This document shows positions 1 through 5,430 of a DNA stretch of 9,849 nt, piece by piece. This stretch comes from Actinomycetota bacterium. GTDB taxonomy: Bacteria; Actinomycetota; Geothermincolia; Fen-727; Anoxymicrobiaceae. Within the stretch, counting starts at the first letter, position 1; each line of letters opens with the position of its first letter. Position numbers and translations under genes: made by a program. The DNA lies in contig JAENXM010000055.1 in assembly GCA_016649525.1 (NCBI GenBank), positions 1 to 9,849 on the forward strand, written 5' to 3'. The notes beneath the pieces are model-generated. The model had not been told where the DNA came from. It ran no database searches and saw nothing but the letters and a program-made list of their open reading frames with translations.

Positions 1-542
1 CGAGCCCGGGGGCCGGGAAGACCAGCCTCATACTGAAGACTCTGGAGGGCGTGGACGGCGAACTTTCGTGCGCGGTCATCGAGGGTGACATAGCGGGCAA
101 GGTTGATTCCGAGAGGATAGCGGAGAGGGGAGTGCAGGCGATCCAGATCAACACCGGCGGCTCCTGCCACCTCGAAGCCAAGCAGATCAACACCGCGCTC
201 GAGAGGCTTGACCTCGAGGGGACGGACCTCGTGGTGGTGGAGAATGTCGGCAACCTGGTCTGCCCTGCCGAGTTCCGCCTCGGTGAGGACCTGAGGGTCA
301 TGATACTGAGTGTTGCCGAGGGGCATGACAAACCGCTAAAGTACCCGCTCATGTTCTCGGAGTGCCACGTATTGATCGTCAACAAGGTGGACCTGATACC
401 CCACACCGACTTCGATCTCGAGCTCCTCAAGGAGACCGTACGCAAGATGAATCCGTCGGTCGAGATCTTCGAGGTCTCGTGCAGGACAGGGGAGGGTATT
501 CTCACCTGGACGGAGTGGCTAAGGGAGCGCGTGAGCAAGTAA
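1..542 (+). CDS. hypB: Hydrogenase nickel-incorporation GTPase HypB (5' end cut by window)
   Basis: HypB is a cytosolic SIMIBI-class GTPase that, with HypA, delivers nickel to the large subunit of NiFe hydrogenases. Translation in the frame beginning at base 3 opens directly with the P-loop (SPGAGKTS), so only the N-terminus, including any His-rich or CxxCGC metal site, lies outside the window. Visible in order are VIEGD (switch region), the QINTGGSCHLE segment with the Cys-His pair that binds Ni/Zn at the dimer interface (codons near 165-170), ENVGNLVCPAEF (G3-type motif with the conserved Cys), EGHDKPLKYP, the guanine-specificity motif NKVDLIP, and the SCRTGEG G5 region. The 179 codons seen agree with a family length of about 220. 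The stop is TAA at 540-542. No hypA or other hyp gene follows on the same strand, so hypB seems to be last in its operon. The family call is secure; the metal chemistry is family knowledge. Confidence 0.95.
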   Translation, partial: SPGAGKTSLILKTLEGVDGELSCAVIEGDIAGKVDSERIAERGVQAIQINTGGSCHLEAKQINTALERLDLEGTDLVVVENVGNLVCPAEFRLGEDLRVMILSVAEGHDKPLKYPLMFSECHVLIVNKVDLIPHTDFDLELLKETVRKMNPSVEIFEVSCRTGEGILTWTEWLRERVSK

Positions 543-571
543 ATTGGTCTTACCCCAACGGATGGCGATAA

Positions 572-601
572 TTGATGCTACACCGTGCACTCTATTATGA
601 T
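572..601 (+). promoter_or_regulatory. Candidate sigma-70-type promoter upstream of the acs-like remnant
   Basis: TTGATG at 572-577 and TATGAT at 596-601 are separated by 18 bases, close to the bacterial housekeeping consensus. Transcription would start near 608, giving a leader of about 110 bases that contains the hairpins at 614-653 and 664-677 before the small frame at 719. Seen by eye only; chance matches are possible. Confidence 0.35.
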
Positions 602-613
602 ACCGTCGTTTTG

Positions 614-653
614 GCCGGGCGGAACTGCCAAGGTTCATGCACCAGTGCCCGGC
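614..653 (+). other. Inverted repeat / RNA hairpin in the hypB-acs remnant spacer
   Basis: GCCGGGC at 614-620 is perfectly complementary to GCCCGGC at 647-653. An inner ACTG (624-627) pairs with CAGT (643-646), leaving a GGA bulge and a 15-base loop. No run of T follows, so it is not a plain intrinsic terminator. It sits in the predicted leader behind the promoter at 572-601, where it could be a structured 5' UTR or a protein site. I do not recognise a known riboswitch core. Confidence 0.4.
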
Positions 654-663
654 GCGCAGGTAC

Positions 664-680
664 ACCGGTTTCCCGGTTTT
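664..680 (+). terminator. Weak terminator-like hairpin
   Basis: ACCGG (664-668), a TTTC loop and CCGGT (673-677) are followed by TTT (678-680). The stem is only 5 bp and the T tract short, so termination would be inefficient. It could close hypB transcription or attenuate the leader started near 608. A second CCGGTT just downstream (around 691-696) could compete for the same pairing. Confidence 0.25.
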
Positions 681-718
681 GAGTGACAAATCCGGTTCAA
701 AGGGAAAGGTGATTTAAG

Positions 719-831
719 ATGGCGTCTGGAGGCGAAGAGAAAAAAGGCGCGGGGGCCGAGGAAAGGATGAAGTTTTCCCGCCCGAGGAGTTAAGCAAGAG
801 CGCCTACATTAATAGCCTGTTATTGACTTGA
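719..831 (+). pseudogene. Frameshifted N-terminal remnant resembling acetyl-CoA synthetase
   Basis: An ATG at 719 has a good ribosome-binding site (AAAGGTGA, about 7 bases upstream). It reads 24 codons, charged and low in complexity, ending in MKFSRPRS and TAA at 791. Switching by one base at about 779-781 restores PEELSKSAYINSL. One missing C would therefore give FSPPEELSKSAYINSL, which resembles the PPEEF..NAYIKSLEEY motif at the start of AMP-forming acetyl-CoA synthetases. After the Leu at 817 the resemblance stops and a TGA follows at 829. I read this as the first about 35 codons of an acs-like gene, broken by a one-base deletion and then by a rearrangement near 819. The family match rests on a short motif, so it is tentative. 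The alternative is a genuine 24-residue peptide. Confidence 0.45.
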
Positions 832-833
832 GT

Positions 834-974
834 ATGGGTCGATGGCAGGCTGTTTCTTTGAGACGGGATTTCATAGCCCGAGACAGCCGTGATGATCGTC
901 TTACAGTCTTCTTCATTTGCGCCGGGGGTCGTGCCATAATAATGGTAGGATCCAAGGAGCGGTGGTCTCAATGA
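834..974 (+). CDS. Possible 46-residue ORF overlapping the subunit F start
   Basis: An ATG at 834 opens a 46-codon frame that ends in TGA at 972-974. The stop overlaps the ATG of the next gene as ATGA, the usual arrangement for translational coupling. The product is basic, with a short hydrophobic stretch (LTVFFICAGG) in the middle, and matches nothing I recognise. No Shine-Dalgarno sequence precedes 834. The opposite strand of the same stretch (about 945 down to 804) is also open, so coding status is doubtful. It may be the residual 3' end of whatever gene once preceded subunit F. Confidence 0.18.
   Translation: MGRWQAVSLRRDFIARDSRDDRLTVFFICAGGRAIIMVGSKERWSQ
912..940 (+). promoter_or_regulatory. 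Possible promoter for the subunit F-like gene
   Basis: CATAAT at 935-940 matches five of six -10 positions, with TTCATT at 912-917 as a poor -35 element 17 bases upstream. The start point would fall near 947, just ahead of the AAGGAG ribosome-binding site at 954-959. The weak -35 makes this tentative. Confidence 0.25.
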
Positions 975-1318
975 AAAAATCTGCCGGAGAGGAAAAGGAG
1001 AAGCCCAGAGATAAAGTCGTGGTAATCACGGATCCCGAGACGGCGAAGGGATTTACCCTTGGGGGAGTAGAGGTTTGCTCCTTTCTGGACGTGAGGAAAG
1101 CAAGAGAGAAGATACATCTTCTACTTCAAGACGAGGGAACCAAGGTCCTGGTGGTAAACGATGAATTCCTCGAAGACATCGATGATCGAGACAGGGAGAT
1201 CATTGAGTCTTCCTCGCCCCCCGCCGTTATGCCGATTCCAGCGGCCGAAACTGGGCTCAGCCGGCACAGAAAATCCTCGCTCCGCAAAGTGATTCGCAGG
1301 TCGGCCTCCCAGATTTGA
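971..1318 (+). CDS. Orphan V/A-type ATP synthase subunit F
   Basis: The 115-residue product aligns along its length with subunit F of V/A-type ATP synthases, a small central-stalk protein with a Rossmann-like fold that sits beside subunit D and modulates the rotary motor. Visible are the first strand VVVITDPETAKGF (residues 16-28, compare VIADPETAQGF in Thermus), a middle strand KVLVVNDEFLEDI (58-70), the PPAVMPIP strand (83-90) and the C-terminal helix SSLRKVIRRS, where family members end in a LVKRAIG-like helix. A charged 14-residue N-terminal extension precedes the domain. I chose ATG 971 because AAGGAG lies 11 bases upstream; an in-frame TTG at 917 and GTG at 962 are less well placed. The gene looks intact but has no other ATP synthase gene beside it, whereas subunit F normally sits within an I-K-E-C-F-A-B-D type operon. 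It may be a relocated copy, a remnant of a lost operon, or a regulator reusing the fold. Confidence 0.8.
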   Translation: MKKSAGEEKEKPRDKVVVITDPETAKGFTLGGVEVCSFLDVRKAREKIHLLLQDEGTKVLVVNDEFLEDIDDRDREIIESSSPPAVMPIPAAETGLSRHRKSSLRKVIRRSASQI

Positions 1319-1346
1319 TATTCCGATAAGAGGACGCATAGGCCAC

Positions 1347-1363
1347 AGCCGGTAGAACCGGCT
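1347..1363 (+). other. Perfect 6-bp hairpin in front of the zinc-ribbon gene
   Basis: AGCCGG (1347-1352), loop TAGAA, CCGGCT (1358-1363). It lies between the stop of the subunit F-like gene and the AGGGGG ribosome-binding site at 1366-1371 of the next gene. No T tract follows, so it is not a typical terminator. It could tune initiation at 1379 or stabilise an upstream mRNA 3' end. Confidence 0.35.
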
Positions 1364-1378
1364 CTAGGGGGCCGGGCG

Positions 1379-1915
1379 ATGGAATGCCCCAAGTGCGGCA
1401 AAGAAGTTGACGACAGGAAATTGTTCTGCGCCGCATGCGATGCGCCGCTATATCTCGATGAAGAAATATTTGTGCCCGAAGTGGAAGCGAGGGCCGGGGA
1501 AGAGGAGCGGGATTCCGCAAGCAGTGGCGCTCAGCGGGAAAGCGGAGGGTCAGAGGCAAGACCTGACGGGGCTCCGGCAAAACCGGAATTCATGTTCCAC
1601 GGCCGGCTTAGAAAATCTTGGTTGATTCGAATACTCATAACCGTTCTGATTATCGCTATCCTGATCGCCGCGCTTCTCTTGATTGCTACGAGCAGGAAGG
1701 CGAACGGCGACGACGCTTCTTGCCTGGGACGGGCGGCACTGGTGGGCCAAGGGCCATCCTCAGAGGAGGGTCAGTGTGAGCGCGGCGATCACTATCGCGA
1801 TTACGAACACGCCGTAGGCGATATCTCCGGTGAACTGCCTTGCCCTCATGTAGGTTGCGAAGCCCGAGATATCCATTGGGATGGTAACTATCCTGTCGAG
1901 TGCGGCGCTACTTAA
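1379..1915 (+). CDS. Zinc-ribbon single-pass membrane protein, probably with a replaced C-terminus
   Basis: The N-terminus carries a classic two-knuckle zinc ribbon, CPKCGKEV (Cys 3 and 6) and FCAACD (Cys 17 and 20). A Glu/Ser/Gly-rich low-complexity linker (about 27-75) follows, then one hydrophobic helix (about 82-104) after a basic RLRKSW stretch, predicting a cytoplasmic ribbon and an outside C-terminus. ATG 1379 has AGGGGG 7 bases upstream. Proteins of this design usually continue into an extracytoplasmic domain. Here the sequence after the helix has no recognisable fold, and residues from about 128 to the end are encoded antisense to the last codons of the convergent NuoL-like gene, which ends at 1760. 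The true gene was therefore probably truncated or frameshifted near 1690-1760, and the last 50 or so residues are likely accidental. Function unknown; the ribbon plus helix suggests a protein-protein or nucleic-acid-sensing membrane anchor. Confidence 0.55.
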   Translation: MECPKCGKEVDDRKLFCAACDAPLYLDEEIFVPEVEARAGEEERDSASSGAQRESGGSEARPDGAPAKPEFMFHGRLRKSWLIRILITVLIIAILIAALLLIATSRKANGDDASCLGRAALVGQGPSSEEGQCERGDHYRDYEHAVGDISGELPCPHVGCEARDIHWDGNYPVECGAT

Positions 1916-3820
1916 CCGACGGTAGTCCTTGACGAGCGCCTGCCACCAGTCGTACAGGTACTCGCCGGTCGTCTTGGCCATCGGCCAGTATTTAGCCCTC
2001 AGTTCTGAGTACCGCTTGGATCCCCTGAAGCAGAGCCTGAGAAAGCCGACCTCGGTCTTGGAGTAGTAGTAATCGATTCCCATAGCCTCGGGAAGCCTGA
2101 GACGAAACAGGTCCCACCGGGTCATTACAAGGAAAAAGACGATCCCGACCGCCAGGGGAGGGAGCAGCGCAACGATGTTAGGGCCTGTGTAGAACTGGAG
2201 CCCGGCGAGGTGGTGGACGCTTTCGGGATCGAGCCCGGGGAAGAGACCGAGGACCGGCACTATGAGATTCCTCATTACGATGCCCGGGAAGAGGCCGAAG
2301 AAGAGCACCCCGGCCGCGAGCACTCCCATTGCCGCCAGCATCGGCCGCGGCACTTCCTTTATCTCGTGAATGTTCTCCCCACGGTGGTGCCCGAAGAATG
2401 TGAGACTAAGGAGCTTGGCGATGTAACAGATCGTTCCGCCCGCGCTCACGAGGAATATTATGTCCACCGCCCTCAGCCAGGGCCCGCCGGGTTCGAGCGA
2501 CTCCAGTATCGAATGGTGAAGCAGAGTCTTGCTCGCGAAACCATTGAAAACGGTTATCCCCATTAGGCCCAGGCCGGCGATGCAGGTGAAGGCCGTGGTG
2601 TAGGGCATCTTGCGCCAGAGCCCCCCCAGCTTCGTCATGTCGAGCTGGTGGGTCGCATAATAGACCGCGCCGACCCCGAGGAACAGCAGGGACTTGAAGA
2701 AGGCGTGGTTCATTATGTGGTAGATACCGCCGGCCAACCCGATGGCGCCCTCCGCCCCGAGGTATGCGCCGATTCCCAGCCCTATCAGAATGTATCCCAT
2801 CTGGCTGATGCTGGAGTAGGCCAGTAGGCGCTTGACATTGTCCTGCACCAGGGCGAGGACCATCCCCACGACCATGGTGAGTATCCCGAGCCAGATTATC
2901 ACCCACCCCAGGTCGTGCAGATTGTGCATGTAGACCGGAACCTGTCCGGCGGCCTCGTGTCCGTGCTTCACGAGCGCCCCTCCCACCCCCTCGGCTCCCG
3001 AGTGGAATGTGTAGATCACTCGTATGAAGCCGTAGGCGCCGGCCTTTATGATGATGCCGGAAAGGAGCGCACTGGCCGGGGACGGGGCCGCGGGGTGCGC
3101 GAGCGGAAGCCACACGTGTAAGGGCACCATACCGGCCTTGACGCCAAAGCCCCCTATCATGAATCCCGAGACGACAAAGCAGATTGAGCTTGTGAGGAAG
3201 GCGCTGCCGGCCTGGGCGCCGAAACCGAGGCTTCTCGCGTAGGAGACGAACAGCAGTATCCCGCAAAGGAGGCTGAGACCTCCGTACACGGTCATGTATA
3301 TATATTTTACGCCCGCTTTCCTTGCCTCGTATGTCTGGTTATGGACTATCAGCAGGTAGGCGAGCAGTCCCATCAGCTCGAAGAAGACGAAAAGGACGAA
3401 GTAGTCGGATGCCAGAAAGACTCCCAGGGTGGCAGCCTCGGTGAAAAGGGAAAAAGCGTGGTACCTGGTCCTTCTCTGCTCGTGCTGCATGTAGTTGCAG
3501 GCGTATATCGTTGACATGAGCCAGACCAGTGACGCAGCGAGCGCGAAGATCAGTCCAAGAGGGTCCACAGATAGCCGGAAATCCCCAAGCAGGACGTTCA
3601 ACGTTACCGTCAGACTGGACCCGCGGATCATAACCGCGGGAAACATCGCGACGCAGCAGACGAAGGCAGCGGCTGAAAAGACAACGGCGAGCAGGTTGCG
3701 GAGCCCTTCCCGGCGGTCGCCCACTACCAGTACCGCAAGCCCCCCCAGAAGCGGCAGCAACAAGGCGATTGCCGGCAATAAGGAGTTGACCACCTCGGGA
3801 CTTCTCACGGCGTTCTCCAT
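1760..3820 (-). CDS. NuoL/MrpA-like proton-conducting antiporter subunit with extended C-terminus
   Basis: This 686-residue polytopic membrane protein is of the proton_antipo_M family (complex I NuoL/M/N, MrpA/D). The central channel signature is intact: TM5 Glu148 in FVFFELMGLLAY, TM7 Lys228 in GGFGVKAGMVPLHVW, the broken-helix motif HPAAPSPASALLSG, TM8 Lys in IIIKAGAYGF, YSSISQMGY, HIMNHAFFKSLLF, and a late Lys in FASKTLLHH. The usual LPDAH is LPLAH here. After the 14-helix core, a charged amphipathic stretch (about 585-665) rich in Lys, Arg and Tyr precedes one last helix. This layout recalls the NuoL lateral helix or MbhI and may clamp neighbouring channels. ATG 3820 is preceded by AGAGAG, and the gene starts 17 bases after the stop of the upstream MrpD-like gene. 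It is the last gene of the operon in this window and could be the MrpA equivalent, since no other NuoL-type subunit is present. Confidence 0.92.
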   Translation of the reverse strand: MENAVRSPEVVNSLLPAIALLLPLLGGLAVLVVGDRREGLRNLLAVVFSAAAFVCCVAMFPAVMIRGSSLTVTLNVLLGDFRLSVDPLGLIFALAASLVWLMSTIYACNYMQHEQRRTRYHAFSLFTEAATLGVFLASDYFVLFVFFELMGLLAYLLIVHNQTYEARKAGVKYIYMTVYGGLSLLCGILLFVSYARSLGFGAQAGSAFLTSSICFVVSGFMIGGFGVKAGMVPLHVWLPLAHPAAPSPASALLSGIIIKAGAYGFIRVIYTFHSGAEGVGGALVKHGHEAAGQVPVYMHNLHDLGWVIIWLGILTMVVGMVLALVQDNVKRLLAYSSISQMGYILIGLGIGAYLGAEGAIGLAGGIYHIMNHAFFKSLLFLGVGAVYYATHQLDMTKLGGLWRKMPYTTAFTCIAGLGLMGITVFNGFASKTLLHHSILESLEPGGPWLRAVDIIFLVSAGGTICYIAKLLSLTFFGHHRGENIHEIKEVPRPMLAAMGVLAAGVLFFGLFPGIVMRNLIVPVLGLFPGLDPESVHHLAGLQFYTGPNIVALLPPLAVGIVFFLVMTRWDLFRLRLPEAMGIDYYYSKTEVGFLRLCFRGSKRYSELRAKYWPMAKTTGEYLYDWWQALVKDYRRLSSAALDRIVTIPMDISGFATYMRARQFTGDIAYGVFVIAIVIAALTLTLL

Positions 3821-3837
3821 CTATCTCTCTAGAACCT

Positions 3838-5319
3838 TCAGAACAAAGCCTTTACCACGATCTTGACGAGGGAGTAAGGCAGCCCGGGTACGGTTACAAA
3901 TATCCCCAGGATCACGACGAAAGCTGCCCCGATGATCACGGGGACCATCATGGTTCGTGACGTCTCGTGCTTGAGAAGCTTGTCCATGGGATCCCCCTTG
4001 AAGAACGCGATGTAGATTATAGGCAGGAAATAAACCGCGTTGAGTAAAGCGCTCAGCAGCAGTACAGCTATGAAGTACGGGCGGTGGGCCTGGATGGAGC
4101 CGAGGCCGAGCTCCCACTTCGTGATGAATCCGCAGGTCAGGGGCGTTCCCATCATCCCGAGGGCCGCTACGGAGAACGCAAGCATTGTAATCGGGAGTTT
4201 CGACCCGATGCCGTTCATCTCCCTGATGTCCCGTTTGCCGGTCTCGTGGATTATGATCCCGGCGCACAGGAACAGGGTGCCCTTCATGAACGCGTGGTGC
4301 GCGATTTGCAGCAGCCCCCCAATTGCGCCGTCGGGTGACAGGAGGAAAAGGCCCAGGATTATGTAGGAGACCTGGGCAACGCTGGAGTAAGCGAGCCGCC
4401 TCTTCAGGTCGTTCTGGGTTATGGCGAATAGCGATGCGACGATGATCGTGAAGCTCGCCACCCAGAGCATCGGAAGTGCTACCCCGAGGTCGCCCAGCAG
4501 TTTGATGCCGAAGACATCGAACAGCACCCTGATTATCCCGAAAGCGCCAACCTTCAGGATGACCCCTGAAAGGAGTGCGCTCGTAGGGGAGGGCGCCGCC
4601 GGGTGAGCGTCCGGGACCCACCCGTGCAGCGGCATGATGCATGCCTTTACCCCGAATCCGAGCATATAAACAGAGAAGATGATCAAAAGAACCGGCTTGC
4701 TGATGGTCTCGGAGTTCAGGGTACCGTGTCCCAGGAAAGAAAGCGTGCCGCCGTAGTAGTACTGCATGATCAAGGCCGCAAGGATTACCGCTCCGGCGGT
4801 TATCGTGTAAACGAGGTACTTGAGGCCTGCACGACGGGCGATCTCTGTCTCCTCGTGGATGATGAGCGGGTATGTGAACAGGCTCATGAGCTCATAGAAG
4901 ACGAACAGCGTGAACATGTTGGCGGAAAAAGCCACACCCAGACAGAAGGAGAGGTTGATCGCGGTAAAACAGTAGTAACGGGTTTCCCGGGTGCGGATGT
5001 AGCCGAGTGAATACACGGTGGTGAGGAGCCAGATCACCGAAAGCAGGATGGCGAAGTAAAAGCCAAGAGTGTCAACCCTGAACGCAAGGTTGATTCCGGG
5101 TGCCACCTCGACAAGGTGCTGGACCGAGACTACCCCGTCCATGGCGCGCGGGTACATGGTCGTGATCAGGAGAAATGTTGCCGCGGTGCAGCCTACGTAG
5201 ACCGCCTTGGCGGCCCCGGGACGCTTTTTCCCCCAGAGGACGGCACCCGGGATCGCGAGCCAGGGTACCGCCATTATTATGGCCGGGAGAACCGAATGGA
5301 CTATCTTGCTCAATTCCAC
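3838..5319 (-). CDS. Second MrpD/NuoM-like antiporter subunit
   Basis: This 493-residue protein with about 14 membrane helices is a paralogue of the mrpD product encoded upstream. The ion-pathway residues are present: Glu143 in FVFYELMSLF (TM5) and Lys225 in LGFGVKACIMPLHGW (TM7), 82 residues apart as in MrpD. HPAAPSPTSALLSG, the TM8 Lys in VILKVGAFG, YSSVAQVSY, AHHAFMKGTLF and FITKWELG follow. It should form an additional H+ channel in the complex. The annotated start is GTG 5319, but a GGGG tract abuts it; the TTG at 5313 has AGGGGG at a better spacing of 5 bases and may be the real start. Unlike its neighbours, it is set off from the upstream gene by 107 bases containing a hairpin, so its level could be set separately. 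Membership of the family is certain; whether to call it MrpD, MbhH or NuoM is a matter of phylogeny. Confidence 0.92.
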   Translation of the reverse strand: MELSKIVHSVLPAIIMAVPWLAIPGAVLWGKKRPGAAKAVYVGCTAATFLLITTMYPRAMDGVVSVQHLVEVAPGINLAFRVDTLGFYFAILLSVIWLLTTVYSLGYIRTRETRYYCFTAINLSFCLGVAFSANMFTLFVFYELMSLFTYPLIIHEETEIARRAGLKYLVYTITAGAVILAALIMQYYYGGTLSFLGHGTLNSETISKPVLLIIFSVYMLGFGVKACIMPLHGWVPDAHPAAPSPTSALLSGVILKVGAFGIIRVLFDVFGIKLLGDLGVALPMLWVASFTIIVASLFAITQNDLKRRLAYSSVAQVSYIILGLFLLSPDGAIGGLLQIAHHAFMKGTLFLCAGIIIHETGKRDIREMNGIGSKLPITMLAFSVAALGMMGTPLTCGFITKWELGLGSIQAHRPYFIAVLLLSALLNAVYFLPIIYIAFFKGDPMDKLLKHETSRTMMVPVIIGAAFVVILGIFVTVPGLPYSLVKIVVKALF

Positions 5320-5352
5320 CCCCTGCGCTTATAGGGTTTGATTGTAATTAAT

Positions 5353-5386
5353 CCGGGCGGTTTCGGCGAAGGATACCGTCTCCCGG
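5353..5386 (-). other. Intercistronic hairpin between mrpD and the second MrpD-like gene
   Basis: In + coordinates, CCGGG-CGGT (5353-5361) pairs with ACCG-TCT-CCCGG (5375-5386), a 9-bp stem with a 3-base bulge and a 13-base loop. On the transcribed strand it is followed by ATTAATT, which is AT-rich but not a U tract. It is placed to stabilise or process the mRNA, or to lower read-through into the last two genes. It lies in the only sizeable gap of the operon. Confidence 0.4.
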
Positions 5387-5406
5387 GCCGTTTATCGTTC
5401 GGACGT

Positions 5407-5430
5407 CTATTCAGTTCGCAGATACCTCAT
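5407..5430 (-). other. Seven-codon mini-ORF overlapping the mrpD stop
   Basis: The mrpD stop (TGA, 5427-5429) overlaps an ATG (5428-5430) as ATGA, the same junction type used elsewhere in this operon. The frame reads only MRYLRTE before TAG at 5407. It might be the stub of a gene once coupled to mrpD, a leader peptide for the hairpin downstream, or chance. Confidence 0.25.

Noticed and set aside
614..653. tRNA or cobalamin-type riboswitch in the hypB downstream spacer
   Set aside because: The hairpin lacks tRNA arms and the T-loop, and no conserved riboswitch core sequence is visible.
1737..1760. GGCC-rich near-palindrome just after the end of the mrp operon, considered as a terminator
   Set aside because: Only a 4-bp stem with a 3-base loop and no T tract on the transcribed strand.
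2406..3266. Long - strand frame of 286 codons
   Set aside because: Arg/Gly/Pro-rich translation lying wholly inside the NuoL-like gene in another frame; no domain and typical of a GC-rich shadow frame.
3821..4642. Long - strand frame of 273 codons
   Set aside because: Overlaps the second MrpD-like gene in a different frame, with low-complexity Arg/His/Pro-rich content and no motifs.
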